Counted from the stretch's first letter, positions 23,884-32,921 are shown. The stretch is DNA of 43,852 nucleotides from Mycobacterium angelicum (GCF_002086155.1 NZ_MVHE01000045.1:1-43852), one strand, 5' to 3'. The notes: generated by a model from the letters alone, not told the origin. Numbers and translations are program-made.

Positions 23884-24366
23884 ATGGTCTCGCTCATCGC
23901 CCATGCAGTACTGGGCATCGCCGTCATCGCCTGGATCGTCGCGTCGAACCCGCAGGTGTATGCCAGGCCGGCCGACGGGCCGTGGTTCTCGCCGCTGGAA
24001 TACGTCTACTACGCCGTCGGCATCGCGTCGATCGCGCTGGGCTGGTACTTCAACATCCGCTTCGTGCAGGAATACGCGCACGGCTCGACCAACCCGATCT
24101 GGGGGCCCGGCAGCTGGTCGGACTACATCCGGCTGATGTTCACCAACCCGGCCGCCGGCTCGGCCAGCCAGGACTACACCATTGCGAATGTCATTCTGCT
24201 GCCGCTGTTTTCGATCGTGGACGGCTACCGGCGCGGGCTGCGGCGGCCCTGGTTGTATTTCGTGTCCAGCCTATTCACCAGCTTTGCCTTCGCGTTCGCC
24301 TTCTACTTCGCCACCATCGAACGCCAGCATCGCCACGAACGTTCACGCGAGACGATAAACGCCTAA
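23884..24366 (+). CDS. DUF2834-like membrane protein (Rv3831-like)
   Basis: 160-residue membrane protein with hydrophobic segments at about 3-20, 38-58, 100-115 and 125-145, and aromatic-rich loops. I assign it to the DUF2834 group by its general look and by position; function unknown. ATG at 23884 has only a weak ribosome site. The divergent TetR gene and the palindrome 24 bases upstream suggest it belongs to that regulon. Its stop overlaps the convergent methyltransferase gene by four bases. Confidence 0.78.
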   Translation: MVSLIAHAVLGIAVIAWIVASNPQVYARPADGPWFSPLEYVYYAVGIASIALGWYFNIRFVQEYAHGSTNPIWGPGSWSDYIRLMFTNPAAGSASQDYTIANVILLPLFSIVDGYRRGLRRPWLYFVSSLFTSFAFAFAFYFATIERQHRHERSRETINA

Positions 24367-24938
24367 ACGGCAACGGGTTTGGTGGCCCGCCATCGTTGCC
24401 TGCCGCCGGCGACGTCGAGGTGGATGTCGGTGAATCCCGCGGTTGCCAGCCGGCTGGGGAAGTCGCCCGGGGCGATCGGGTTGTAGGTGTCGGCGATGTG
24501 GATCAGCCGAAACGGCAGTCTCGGCACACCGTCGCTGCCAGCGAAGACGCCGCCCGGTTGCAGCACCCGGAACGCTTCGGCGAACAGCCGGTCCTGTAGT
24601 TCGGCGGTGGGCACATGGTGCAGCATCGTGAAGCACACCACCGACGAGAAGTGGTCGTCGGGCAATCCGGTGTTGGTGCCGTCGCCGTGGATGATGCGCG
24701 CTTGCTGCCCGTACAACTGGTTCAAGCGATCAGCCATCGAACTGTCGACTTCGACGGCCGTCAGCGCATCGGTCCGGTCCAGCAGCGCCCGCAGCGTGGC
24801 GCCGTAGCCCGGCCCGATTTCCAGTGTGCGCGAGCCCAATTCGACGTGACGCAAGGCCCAGGGCAGCAGTTGGTCGGCCACCATGGTGGCCCATCCCGCC
24901 GAGCTGCAGCGGCGGCGGTGGAGGAGATTCATAGCCAT
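24363..24938 (-). CDS. SAM-dependent class I methyltransferase (Rv3832c-like)
   Basis: 191-residue methyltransferase. SAM-binding motif I LEIGPGYG is at 39-46, the acidic end of strand 2 is VEVDSS, motif II is DGTNTGLPDDHF, and FTMLHHV and LQPGGVF follow. The acceptor is unknown. It is divergent from the AraC regulator across a 55-base gap, a common arrangement for a regulator and its target. Confidence 0.88.
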   Translation of the reverse strand: MAMNLLHRRRCSSAGWATMVADQLLPWALRHVELGSRTLEIGPGYGATLRALLDRTDALTAVEVDSSMADRLNQLYGQQARIIHGDGTNTGLPDDHFSSVVCFTMLHHVPTAELQDRLFAEAFRVLQPGGVFAGSDGVPRLPFRLIHIADTYNPIAPGDFPSRLATAGFTDIHLDVAGGRQRWRATKPVAV

Positions 24939-24993
24939 ACCGCAGACAGTAAGCGGCCACCACGGCGGCAGGCTTCCGATATTCTGCCGCTAT

Positions 24994-25737
24994 ATGTCAG
25001 AAAGCAGCCAACATGTGGCCACGACGGCGCTGACGCTGGCTCCGGGCGCCCGGATCGAGCGGCACCGTCATCCGCTGCACCAGATCGTCTACCCCTCCGC
25101 CGGCGCTGTCTCGGTCACCACGCCCGCGGGCACCTGGATCACGCCGGCCAATCGCGCGATCTGGATACCGGCGGGGTATTGGCACGAACACAGGTTCCAC
25201 GGCCACACTCAATTCCACGGCGTGGCACTGGATCCGGGGCGTTACCGAGAGGGCCCCACCGGACCGGCGGTCCTTGCCATCACGCCGTTGGTGCGCGAGC
25301 TCATCATCGCGTGTTCGCAGGCCGAGGCAACCGACAGCGACGAGCACCACCGGATGCTGGCCGTGCTGCACGATCAACTGCGAACAACCAGCATCCGGGA
25401 GCCGTTCTGGATTCCCACGCCGGCCGATGGCCGGCTACGCCAAGCGTGCGCATTGATTGCCGACAACCTGACCGAGCCGTTGACATTGCAACAGATCGGC
25501 GACCGAATCGGGGTCAGCCAGCGCACCCTGAGCAGGCTGTTCAGCGACGAGATGGCGATGACGTTCCCGCAATGGCGCACTCAGCTGCGTCTGCAACACG
25601 CGCTGATGTTGCTCGCCGAGCGACGTGACGTCACTTCGGTGGCCGCGCAATGCGGCTGGTCCAGCCCGAGCGCCTTCATCGACACCTACCGGCGCGCCTT
25701 CGGGCACACGCCGGGTCACGCCGCTGCCCGATGGTGA
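24994..25737 (+). CDS. AraC-family transcriptional regulator (Rv3833-like)
   Basis: 247-residue regulator with an N-terminal cupin-like sensor (HRHPLHQIVY, WIPAGYWHEH with clustered His that could bind a metal or ligand) and a C-terminal double helix-turn-helix at about 150-245, including TLQQIGDRIGVSQRTLSRLF and the second-helix signature ending AFGHTPG. ATG at 24994 is chosen; an upstream extension overlaps the divergent methyltransferase gene. It probably controls that gene. Confidence 0.9.
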   Translation: MSESSQHVATTALTLAPGARIERHRHPLHQIVYPSAGAVSVTTPAGTWITPANRAIWIPAGYWHEHRFHGHTQFHGVALDPGRYREGPTGPAVLAITPLVRELIIACSQAEATDSDEHHRMLAVLHDQLRTTSIREPFWIPTPADGRLRQACALIADNLTEPLTLQQIGDRIGVSQRTLSRLFSDEMAMTFPQWRTQLRLQHALMLLAERRDVTSVAAQCGWSSPSAFIDTYRRAFGHTPGHAAARW

Positions 25738-25780
25738 CGACCCGCTTCGCCCGGCTCCGCCGCGCTCGCGATCGCCACTA
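25738..25780. other. GC-rich spacer with palindromic-looking motif
   Basis: The short convergent gap reads CGACCCGCTTCGCCCGGCTC and continues CGCCGCGCTCGCGATCGC. I recall similar sequences after many genes in several mycobacterial genomes. No stable hairpin with a T-run is visible. A repeat identity is only suspected. Confidence 0.3.
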
Positions 25781-27037
25781 ACCAACCGGCTCCAGCACCT
25801 CGGCACCGACGAATGGAACCAGCGCGCTCGGAACCCTGACGCTGCCGTCGGGCTGCTGGTGGTTTTCCAGGATCGCGACCAGCCAGCGGGTGGTGCCCAG
25901 CGTGCCGTTCAGCGTGGCCGCGATCTGCGGTTTGCCTCCTGCGTCGCGGTAGCGCGTCGCCAGCCGGCGCGCCTGAAACGTGGTGCAGTTCGACGTCGAG
26001 GTCAGCTCGCGGTAGGCGCCCTGCGTCGGAACCCAGGCCTCGCAGTCGAACTTGCGCGCGGCCGACGAGCCCAGATCGCCCGCGGCCACGTCGATCACGC
26101 GATACGGCACTTCGATGCGCGCCAGCATCTCGCGCTGCCAGCCCAGCAGCCGCTGGTGCTCGGCTTCGGCGTCACTGGGCTCGCAATAGACGAAGGCCTC
26201 GACCTTGTCGAACTGATGCACCCGGATGATGCCGCGGGTGTCCTTGCCGTAGCTGCCGGCTTCGCGCCGGAAACATGACGACCAGCCCGCGTAGCGCAGC
26301 GGCCCACCGGACAGATCGAGGATTTCGCCGGAGTGATAGCCGGCCAAAGGCACTTCGGAAGTACCGACCAAATAGAGGTCGTCGCCCTCCACCCGGTACA
26401 CCTCGTCGGCGTGCGCACCCAGGAACCCGGTGCCGGCCATGATTTCGGGACGCACCAGCACCGGCGGGATCATCGGCGTGAAGCCGTTGTCGACGGCCAC
26501 CCCCAGCGCCAGCTGCAACAGGCCCAGCTGCAGCAACGCACCCCGGCCGGTCAGAAAGTAGAAGCGCGAACCGGACACCTTCGCGCCGCGCGTCATGTCG
26601 ATCAGACCCAGCGACTCGCCGAGTTCCAGATGGTCCTTCGGGTGGTCCAGCGCGGCGGGCTCACCGACGAGATCGAGCACCGCGTAGTCGTCCTCACCGC
26701 CGGCCGGGACCCCGTCGATGACCACATTGGAGATCGCCATGTGCGCCGCCGTAAGCGCGGCCTCCGCTTCGGCCTGGCCCGCTTCGGCGGCCTTGACCTG
26801 CTCGGCGAGTTCTTTGGCCCGCGCCAGCAGCGCCGGTCGCTGCTCGGCAGACGCGGCGCCCACGCTCTTACTGGCGGTCTTCTGCTCGGCGCGCAACGTG
26901 TCGGCCGACGATATCGCGGCGCGGCGCGCGGCGTCGGCCGCCAACAGCGCGTCGACCAAGGCCGGGTCTTCACCACGGCTGAGCTGAGAACGGCGGACGG
27001 CGTCGGGGTCTTCCCGGAGCAGCTTGAGGTCGATCAC
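25778..27037 (-). CDS. serS: Seryl-tRNA synthetase
   Basis: Class II aminoacyl-tRNA synthetase charging tRNA-Ser. It has 419 residues from GTG at 27037, the usual length. The N-terminal coiled-coil arm covers about 30-100. Class II motif 2 is FRREAGSYGKDTRG, with the downstream IIRVHQFDKVE. Motif 3 is NGTLGTTRWLVAILENHQ with the conserved Arg. TSEVPLAGYH contributes the serine and ATP site. A longer frame upstream runs across the divergent promoter and is rejected. Confidence 0.97.
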   Translation of the reverse strand: MIDLKLLREDPDAVRRSQLSRGEDPALVDALLAADAARRAAISSADTLRAEQKTASKSVGAASAEQRPALLARAKELAEQVKAAEAGQAEAEAALTAAHMAISNVVIDGVPAGGEDDYAVLDLVGEPAALDHPKDHLELGESLGLIDMTRGAKVSGSRFYFLTGRGALLQLGLLQLALGVAVDNGFTPMIPPVLVRPEIMAGTGFLGAHADEVYRVEGDDLYLVGTSEVPLAGYHSGEILDLSGGPLRYAGWSSCFRREAGSYGKDTRGIIRVHQFDKVEAFVYCEPSDAEAEHQRLLGWQREMLARIEVPYRVIDVAAGDLGSSAARKFDCEAWVPTQGAYRELTSTSNCTTFQARRLATRYRDAGGKPQIAATLNGTLGTTRWLVAILENHQQPDGSVRVPSALVPFVGAEVLEPVG

Positions 27038-27137
27038 GGGCGCCAGACTACTTTTTGACGGCGCCGTCACGGCACAGCACCCGCACCTGGTCTCACATCG
27101 GCAACATTCGTAACGCCCCTGTGTAGCGCCTGTCAGA

Positions 27138-28511
27138 ATGGAGCCGATGTTGGATGCGCCCGAGACGGAACTGCTACCGGCCGACCCCGAAACCGAGGGG
27201 GCAACACAGCCGGCTGGCAAGCTGCGCTGGCCGCGCGGGCTGCAGGCCTCGGCGACGCGGCGCGGCCTGCTGCTTACCGCCCTGGGTGGCCTACTGATCG
27301 CCGGGCTGGTGACCGCGCTGCCTGCCGTCGGCACCGGACCGGGCCGGCTGGCCGGCTACATCGACAGCAATCCGGTGCCCAGCACCGGCGCCAAGAGCAA
27401 CGCCGCCTTCAACCGCGCCACCAGCGGCAACTGCCTGAACTGGCCGGACGGCACCCCGGAATCGGCGACCATCGTCAACTGCAGTGACGACCACCGCTTC
27501 GAAGTCGCCGAATCCATCGACATGCGGACCTTCCCCGGCTCGGAGTACGGCCCCAACGCCGCTCCGCCCTCGCCGGCACGTATCCAGCAGATCAGCCAGG
27601 AGCAGTGCGATCCCGCTGTGCGCCGCTACCTGGGACCGAAGTTCGATCCGAACAGCAAGTTCACCGTCAGCATGCTGTGGTCAGGCGACCGCGCCTGGCG
27701 CCAGGCCGGCGAACGCCGCATGCTGTGTGGCCTGCAGCTGCCCGGCCCGAACAACCAGCAGCTCGCCTTCAAGGGCAAGGTCGCCGACATCGACCAGTCC
27801 AAGGTGTGGCCGGCCGGCACCTGCCTGGGTATCGACCCGACCACCAATCAACCGGTCGACGTTCCTGTCGACTGCGCGGCGCCGCACGCCATGGAGGTAA
27901 CCGGCACGGTCAACCTGGCCGAGAAATTCCCCAACGCCCTGCCAGCCGAACAGGAACAGGACGGGTTCATCAAGGACTCCTGCACGAGGATGACCGACGC
28001 GTACCTGGCGCCGCTGAAGTTGCGAACCACCACGCTGACCCTGATCTACCCCACACTTTCGCTGCCCAGCTGGTCGGCCGGCAGCCGCGAAGTCGCCTGC
28101 AGCATCGGCGCGACCCTGGGCAACGGTGGCTGGGCCACGCTGGTTGGCAGCGCCAAGGGACAGCTGCTGATCAACGGCCAGCCGCCCGTCCCGCCGCCGG
28201 ACATCCCCGAGGAGCGGCTTACGTTGCCGCCGATTCCGGTCCAGTTGCCCCCACAGGTGCCCCAGGCGCCGGCGCAGCAGGTCCCCACCACTCCCCCGGG
28301 CAACCAGCACCTGCCCAACCAGCAGCCGGTGGTCACGCCGTCGCGGGCGCCGGCATCCCCGGCCCCCCAGGCCCCGGCCACCCAGGCGCCGGCCGCCCAG
28401 CCGCCGGCGGAGAACCCGCCGCCGGCCGACGGCGGCGCCCCAGCACCAGCACCAGCACCGGCGCCGGCGCCAGAAGGCCAGGCACCCGCCGAGCCGGCGC
28501 CCGCGGGCTAG
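27138..28511 (+). CDS. Septum-formation-family membrane protein with Pro/Ala-rich tail (Rv3835-like)
   Basis: 457-residue single-pass membrane protein. A short acidic cytoplasmic N-terminus is followed by a membrane helix at about 43-64. The extracellular part has several conserved Cys (NCLNWPDGTPES, VNCSDDH, QCDP, CGLQL, GTCLG) typical of the septum-formation domain family, present about twice. The last 90 residues are Pro/Ala/Gln-rich and low complexity. Role in cell division is inferred from the family name only. ATG at 27138; the second ATG at 27147 corresponds to the start I recall in M. tuberculosis. It is four bases before the metalloprotease gene. Confidence 0.9.
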   Translation: MEPMLDAPETELLPADPETEGATQPAGKLRWPRGLQASATRRGLLLTALGGLLIAGLVTALPAVGTGPGRLAGYIDSNPVPSTGAKSNAAFNRATSGNCLNWPDGTPESATIVNCSDDHRFEVAESIDMRTFPGSEYGPNAAPPSPARIQQISQEQCDPAVRRYLGPKFDPNSKFTVSMLWSGDRAWRQAGERRMLCGLQLPGPNNQQLAFKGKVADIDQSKVWPAGTCLGIDPTTNQPVDVPVDCAAPHAMEVTGTVNLAEKFPNALPAEQEQDGFIKDSCTRMTDAYLAPLKLRTTTLTLIYPTLSLPSWSAGSREVACSIGATLGNGGWATLVGSAKGQLLINGQPPVPPPDIPEERLTLPPIPVQLPPQVPQAPAQQVPTTPPGNQHLPNQQPVVTPSRAPASPAPQAPATQAPAAQPPAENPPPADGGAPAPAPAPAPAPEGQAPAEPAPAG

Positions 28512-28515
28512 CGCC

Positions 28516-28866
28516 GTGGCCGTTCGGATGGACCCGCAGCGGTTCGACGAGCTGGTCTCCGATGCACTCGACCTGATCCCGCCCCAGCTGGCCGCGGCAA
28601 TGGACAACGTTGTGGTGCTGGTCGCCGACCGCCATCCCGAGGACGACGACCTGCTCGGCCTCTATGAGGGCGTGGCGTTGACCGAGCGTGATTCCGACTA
28701 CGCCGGGGCGCTGCCGGACGCCATCACGATCTATCGCGACGCGTTGCTGGACGTCTGTGAATCAGATGACGAGGTGGTCGATCAGGTGGCGATCACCGTG
28801 GTCCATGAGATCGCCCACCACTTCGGGATCGACGACGACAGGCTGGACGAACTGGGTTGGGGCTGA
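28516..28866 (+). CDS. Minimal zincin-like metalloprotease (Rv3836-like)
   Basis: 116-residue protein with HEIAHHFGIDDDRL at 97-110, giving the HExxH zinc motif with His97, Glu98 and His101, plus a conserved Asp cluster. It fits the small PF06262 zincin-like family. Substrate unknown. GTG start, directly behind the septum-formation gene. Confidence 0.9.
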   Translation: MAVRMDPQRFDELVSDALDLIPPQLAAAMDNVVVLVADRHPEDDDLLGLYEGVALTERDSDYAGALPDAITIYRDALLDVCESDDEVVDQVAITVVHEIAHHFGIDDDRLDELGWG

Positions 28867-28931
28867 TATTGCGCCGGCCGGAACAGGCGCGGCATCCCGC
28901 ATTTGTCGGGGACTAATGCTATGAACGGCAT

Positions 28932-29144
28932 ATGAATACCCCCTGCCGCGACTGCCTGGCAGGCTTAGAGCACTGCCACGGCACCATCATTTGCCACATC
29001 GAGGGACGTCCTGAGTGCACCGAGGCGGATTGCGTCGCCCCGGAGTTGTTCGCGCATACCTTCGTCATCGACTGCAATGCCATCGGCTGCAGATGCGCCG
29101 ACGTTGAGGCCACCCGGTGGTCAGCCCATCGGGTCGGTGCTTGA
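28932..29144 (+). CDS. Cysteine-rich mini-protein
   Basis: 70-residue protein with nine Cys (5, 8, 15, 21, 29, 34, 48, 53, 55) and several His, including CRDC and CRC pairs, so probable metal binding. No family name is known to me, although I have the impression it is conserved in mycobacteria. ATG at 28932 has no strong ribosome site. The last 24 bases overlap the convergent gene at 29121. Confidence 0.7.
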   Translation: MNTPCRDCLAGLEHCHGTIICHIEGRPECTEADCVAPELFAHTFVIDCNAIGCRCADVEATRWSAHRVGA

Positions 29145-29810
29145 CGCCACCGCGTCCGCCACGGGGGTAGCCCCCGGTTCGGGGTAGAACGGCGGTGTCC
29201 GGGTGCCCCAGCGCACACAGCTCCATCGCCCGTCGGTGATCGGGCTCAGCACCACCGACTCCGCGTTTTCCAGGTGGTTGTCCAGGACGAAGCTGCTGTC
29301 CACCCCGGCCAGCACCGCCGACGCAAGCCGGATCGCGGCGCCGTGGCTGACCACCACGATGTCGCCGTCCCAGTCGGCGTTGTCCAGGTATCGCATCCGC
29401 AGGTCGGTGAGCACCGGCACATAACGGTCCAGGACTTCGTTGGCCGTCTCGCCGCCGGGCAGCGACACGTCCAGCTCACCGTGATGCCACCGCTCGTAGA
29501 TCGCGTTGAATTCGGCGACCGCCTCGTCGTCGCTGCGGTTCTCCAGCTCGCCGACCTGTACCTCGTGGATGCCGGCGAATTCGATGGGCGGCAGATCGAG
29601 CTCAGCGGCGATCACCGCGGCGGTCTGCGAAGCCCGGGTGGCCACCGAGTGCGCCAGCATGGCCGGCCGGCTGGAACAGCCCTGGGCGAACACCCTGGCC
29701 TGATCGTGACCCAACGGGGTCAACGCCGCCCCCGGCGGCAATGTGTCCAATCGCCGCTCGACATTTCCATACGACTGGCCGTGCCTCAGCAGCACCAAAC
29801 GACCGCTCAT
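29121..29810 (-). CDS. Histidine phosphatase / phosphoglycerate-mutase family protein (Rv3837c-like)
   Basis: 229-residue histidine phosphatase superfamily member with catalytic LLRHGQS (His10), HEVQVGELENR and the second His in VVSHGAAIRL. The family includes phosphoglycerate mutases and various phosphatases, so the substrate cannot be fixed. The ATG at 29810 overlaps the pheA stop as ATGA. Longer upstream frame lies inside pheA and is rejected. Confidence 0.92.
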   Translation of the reverse strand: MSGRLVLLRHGQSYGNVERRLDTLPPGAALTPLGHDQARVFAQGCSSRPAMLAHSVATRASQTAAVIAAELDLPPIEFAGIHEVQVGELENRSDDEAVAEFNAIYERWHHGELDVSLPGGETANEVLDRYVPVLTDLRMRYLDNADWDGDIVVVSHGAAIRLASAVLAGVDSSFVLDNHLENAESVVLSPITDGRWSCVRWGTRTPPFYPEPGATPVADAVASSTDPMG

Positions 29811-30748
29811 TCCCCCGTCTCCGTAACTCGCTGTCCGGCCCGCAACCCCGCCAGCCAGTGCAAAGCCTCGTCCGGGGGCGGCGGCTCCAGGCCACCAGCT
29901 TGTCCGGTCGGCCAGGAACCCAGATACCTCACATCGGCACAACGACGGTGCAGCGCCATGAGTGCCTCGGCGACGGCGTAGTCGTCGATGTGGCCGATGC
30001 AGTCCACGAAGAACATGTACGTGCCCAATTCGGTACGGGTGGGCCGCGATTCGATCCGGGTCAGATCGATGCCGCGCATACCGAACTCGGTGAGCGCATC
30101 CAGCAGGGCGCCGGGCACGTTGTCGATGCGCAATATCGCCGACGTGCGATCTGCCCCGGTGCGCGCCGGCGTCGGCGCCGGCAAGCCGATCAGGACGAAG
30201 CGGGTGCGCGCGCTGGACTCGTCGACAACACCGTCGGCCAGGCCGGCAAGCGCATAATGCGCGGCAGCCAGCGGCGACGTCACCGCCGCATCGACATGAC
30301 CGTCGGCGACCTGACGCGCGGCGTCGGCATTGGAATAGGCCGGGTGCAACTCGGCACCGGGCAAATTGGCCATGAGCCAGCGCCGCACCTGGGCCGCGGC
30401 CACCGGGAAGGCCGCGACCGTGCGCACGTCACCGGCGCTGCGGCCGGGCCGGACAACGATGCTGAAGGCCACATCCAGCGTCGTCTCCGCGAACACTTGC
30501 AGGGGCGCGCCAATGGCCAGGCTGTCCAGAGTCGGCGCCAGCGACCCGTCGATCGAGTTCTCGATCGGCACGCACGCGTAGTCCGCCGTCCCGTCCCGGA
30601 CGGCGTCCAGCGCGGCCGGCGTGCTCTCCACCGGCAAGCGCTCCAGGCTCACCGGATCGTGCCCGGGCACCAGTCCGGCAGACGTCATTTCGAGCAGCGC
30701 TGCCTCGGTGAACGTTCCTGCCGGACCGAGGTACGCGATGCGGGCCAC
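29807..30748 (-). CDS. pheA: Prephenate dehydratase
   Basis: 313-residue enzyme converting prephenate to phenylpyruvate in phenylalanine synthesis. The N-terminal catalytic domain begins IAYLGPAGTFTE and contains VPIENSIDGS and the catalytic TRF motif in ARTRFVLIG. The C-terminal ACT domain, with LRIDNVPGALLDAL and RIESRPTRTELG, should bind Phe for feedback control. GTG at 30748 gives the usual length; a longer frame adds 14 residues with no family match. It is coupled to the following phosphatase-like gene. Confidence 0.95.
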   Translation of the reverse strand: MARIAYLGPAGTFTEAALLEMTSAGLVPGHDPVSLERLPVESTPAALDAVRDGTADYACVPIENSIDGSLAPTLDSLAIGAPLQVFAETTLDVAFSIVVRPGRSAGDVRTVAAFPVAAAQVRRWLMANLPGAELHPAYSNADAARQVADGHVDAAVTSPLAAAHYALAGLADGVVDESSARTRFVLIGLPAPTPARTGADRTSAILRIDNVPGALLDALTEFGMRGIDLTRIESRPTRTELGTYMFFVDCIGHIDDYAVAEALMALHRRCADVRYLGSWPTGQAGGLEPPPPDEALHWLAGLRAGQRVTETGE

Positions 30749-30805
30749 GCTGACAACCCTAACGGCGCGACGGCGATCGGTCCTTGCCACTCCTGACGAT
30801 CTAAG

Positions 30806-30824
30806 TTAACTTAGGCTTACCTAA
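30806..30824 (+). promoter_or_regulatory. IdeR iron box
   Basis: TTAACTTAGGCTTACCTAA matches the IdeR consensus (TTAGGTTAGGCTAACCTAA) at 16 of 19 positions. It sits 16 bases before the start of the DUF2470 gene. In M. tuberculosis the matching gene is IdeR-repressed, as I recall. Confidence 0.85.
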
Positions 30825-30840
30825 TCCACTGGAGGTGATT

Positions 30841-31626
30841 GTGCTGCCGGTCACAAGTCCGACGCCGACGACCGCCGAGCGCATCCGCAGCGCCTGCGCC
30901 CGGGCCGGCGGTGCCCTGTTGGCGGTGGAGGGCGCGGAGCCGATAGCCACGCCTCTGCACCACTTGCTGTACGACGGGACGTTTGCCGTGATGGTGCCGG
31001 CCGAGCGCGCCGAGGCCATGGAGTGCGGGTCTCAGGCGGTGCTGGAACTGACCGACTACGCGCCGCTGCCGGTGCGGGAGCCGGTCCGGTCGCTGGTATG
31101 GGTCCGCGGCCGGCTGCACCGAATTCCGGCCGGAACGGTGCCCAAGCTGCTCGACCTGATCGCGACCGAAGATCCCAATCCTGTTCTGCTGCAAGTCGAG
31201 ACGCCGAAGTCCAGCCCGCGCGAGGGCGAAGACGACGCGCGATACACACTGCTGCGGCTGGAGATCGCTTCGGTGGTGGTGACCGACGCGACCGGCGCCG
31301 AGCCGGTCACCGTCGATGATCTGCTCAGGGCCCGTCCCGATCCGTTCTGCGAGATCGAGTCGACGCTGCTGTGGCACCTGGCCACCATGCACAACGATGT
31401 CGTGGCGCGGCTGGTGTCCCGGCTGCCGGCCGCGTTGCGACACGGGCAGGTCCGGCCCCTTGGTCTCGACCGGTACGGCATGCGCTTCCGGGTCGAAGGC
31501 AACGACGGCGACCGCGACATCCGGCTGCCGTTTCACAAGCCCGTCGACGACATGAACGGACTCGGCCAAGCCATCCGGGTGCTGATGGGGTGCCCGTTCG
31601 TCAACGGTCTGCGCGCCCGCAAGTAA
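30841..31626 (+). CDS. DUF2470-domain protein, iron-regulated (Rv3839-like)
   Basis: 261-residue soluble protein. The C-terminal part (about 170-250, ending in FHKPVDDMNGLGQAIRVLM) matches the DUF2470 family, related to heme-utilisation HugZ-like domains. The rest has no clear motif. GTG at 30841 stands five bases after GGAGG (30831-30835). An in-frame GTG at 30835 overlaps that ribosome site and is rejected. The IdeR box immediately upstream implies induction under iron limitation. Confidence 0.87.
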   Translation: MLPVTSPTPTTAERIRSACARAGGALLAVEGAEPIATPLHHLLYDGTFAVMVPAERAEAMECGSQAVLELTDYAPLPVREPVRSLVWVRGRLHRIPAGTVPKLLDLIATEDPNPVLLQVETPKSSPREGEDDARYTLLRLEIASVVVTDATGAEPVTVDDLLRARPDPFCEIESTLLWHLATMHNDVVARLVSRLPAALRHGQVRPLGLDRYGMRFRVEGNDGDRDIRLPFHKPVDDMNGLGQAIRVLMGCPFVNGLRARK

Positions 31627-31656
31627 CCGGCCCGTCCGGGCACGTACGTTATCCAG

Positions 31657-32862
31657 GTGAACGACGAGTCACCGGATTTTCGGCGACCCCGACACCCGAC
31701 CCCACCGGGCCCGGAACCCTCGCAGGTAATTCGCCGCGAGACCACCCCGCCGCCGGCCGCCGAGCAGACAGTGCCGCGGCGTGCCCTGCATTCCCGCACA
31801 CCGCCGGCGCCGCCGGCAGTCCCCCCGGCACCGGCGCCCTCAGCGCCCCGCCGGATGGCACCGCCGCCGCGTCCGGTTGCCCGGAAGAAGCGCCGCAAGC
31901 GCCGCTGGGGACGGATCCTGGTGCTGAGTCTGTTGATCGTCGCGCTCTTGATCAGCGCCGGCATCCTCGGTGAGGCGCTGTGGCTGGACACCTCACTGCA
32001 TCGCGAGCCGGTACTCACCGGCTACCGGGACCGGCCGGCGGCGGGCCGAGGCACGAATTGGCTGCTGGTCGGCTCCGATAGCCGCCAGGGCCTGACCGCC
32101 GAGGAGCAACAGGAACTGGCCACCGGTGGCGACATCGGCGACGGTCGCACCGACACCATCCTGCTGGTGCACATACCGGATTTGGGCTCCAGCACCCCAC
32201 CGACGTTGGTGTCGATCCCGCGCGATTCCTATGTGCCGATTCCCGGTCATGGCCGCGACAAGATCAACGCCGCGTTTGCGATGGGCGGCGCGCCGTTGCT
32301 GGCGCAGACGGTCGAACAGGCCACCGGCCTGCGTCTGGATCACTACGCCGAGGTGGGTTTCAGCGGATTCGCCGTCCTGGTCGACGCGCTGGGCGGGGTG
32401 ACCATGTGCCCGTCGGAGCCGATCAGCGATCCGCTGGCCGGCATCAATCTGCCCGCCGGCTGCCAGCAGCTGGATGGCCGCAGTGCGCTGGGATTCGTCC
32501 GGACGCGGGCCACGCCGCGAGCGGATCTGGACCGGATGATCAACCAGCGCCAGCTCATGTCGGCGTTGCTGCACCGCGCCGCGGCCCCGGCGATGTGGCT
32601 CAATCCATGGCGCTGGTACACCGTGCCGCGTGCGGCCGCCGGCGCATTGACCGTCGACCAGGGTGACCATGCGTGGGATCTGGCCCGCCTCGGCTGGGCA
32701 CTGCACGGGCACCCGGTTTCGCTGACCGTGCCGATCGGTGAGTTCACCGATGGCGACTCCGGGGCGGTCGTGGTGTGGAACCACGACGCGGCCCGCGAGT
32801 TGTTCGACGCGCTGAATTCCGATAACCCGGTGCCCTCCGCCGCGCTCGACGGCCAGCCATAA
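31657..32862 (+). CDS. LytR-CpsA-Psr (LCP) family cell-wall glycopolymer transferase, full length
   Basis: 401-residue LCP protein. The N-terminus is Pro-rich and cytoplasmic, then RKKRRKRRW and a membrane helix at about 87-107. The extracellular LCP domain has LLVGSDSRQG 136-145, DGRTDTILLV 162-171, SIPRDSYVPIPG 186-197 and the later FVRTRATPRADLDRM, which carries the conserved Arg residues. Such enzymes attach arabinogalactan-type polymers to peptidoglycan. GTG at 31657 lacks a strong ribosome site. The M. tuberculosis counterpart at this position (Rv3840) is much shorter in my memory, so the intact gene here is noteworthy. Confidence 0.92.
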   Translation: MNDESPDFRRPRHPTPPGPEPSQVIRRETTPPPAAEQTVPRRALHSRTPPAPPAVPPAPAPSAPRRMAPPPRPVARKKRRKRRWGRILVLSLLIVALLISAGILGEALWLDTSLHREPVLTGYRDRPAAGRGTNWLLVGSDSRQGLTAEEQQELATGGDIGDGRTDTILLVHIPDLGSSTPPTLVSIPRDSYVPIPGHGRDKINAAFAMGGAPLLAQTVEQATGLRLDHYAEVGFSGFAVLVDALGGVTMCPSEPISDPLAGINLPAGCQQLDGRSALGFVRTRATPRADLDRMINQRQLMSALLHRAAAPAMWLNPWRWYTVPRAAAGALTVDQGDHAWDLARLGWALHGHPVSLTVPIGEFTDGDSGAVVVWNHDAARELFDALNSDNPVPSAALDGQP

Positions 32863-32867
32863 ATGAC

Positions 32868-32921
32868 TTAGGGAAACCTGGGCTAATTTACCGCCCGGCT
32901 TGTTAGGAAACGCTTTCCTGA
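32868..32921 (+). promoter_or_regulatory. Candidate degenerate tandem IdeR boxes before bfrB
   Basis: TTAGGGAAACCTGGGCTAA at 32868-32886 matches the iron-box consensus at about 12 of 19 positions, and TTAGGAAACGCTTTCCTGA at 32903-32921 at about 13. They are 35 bases apart. Tandem weak boxes upstream of bfrB are known in M. tuberculosis, where IdeR activates the gene in iron-replete cells. Confidence 0.6.
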
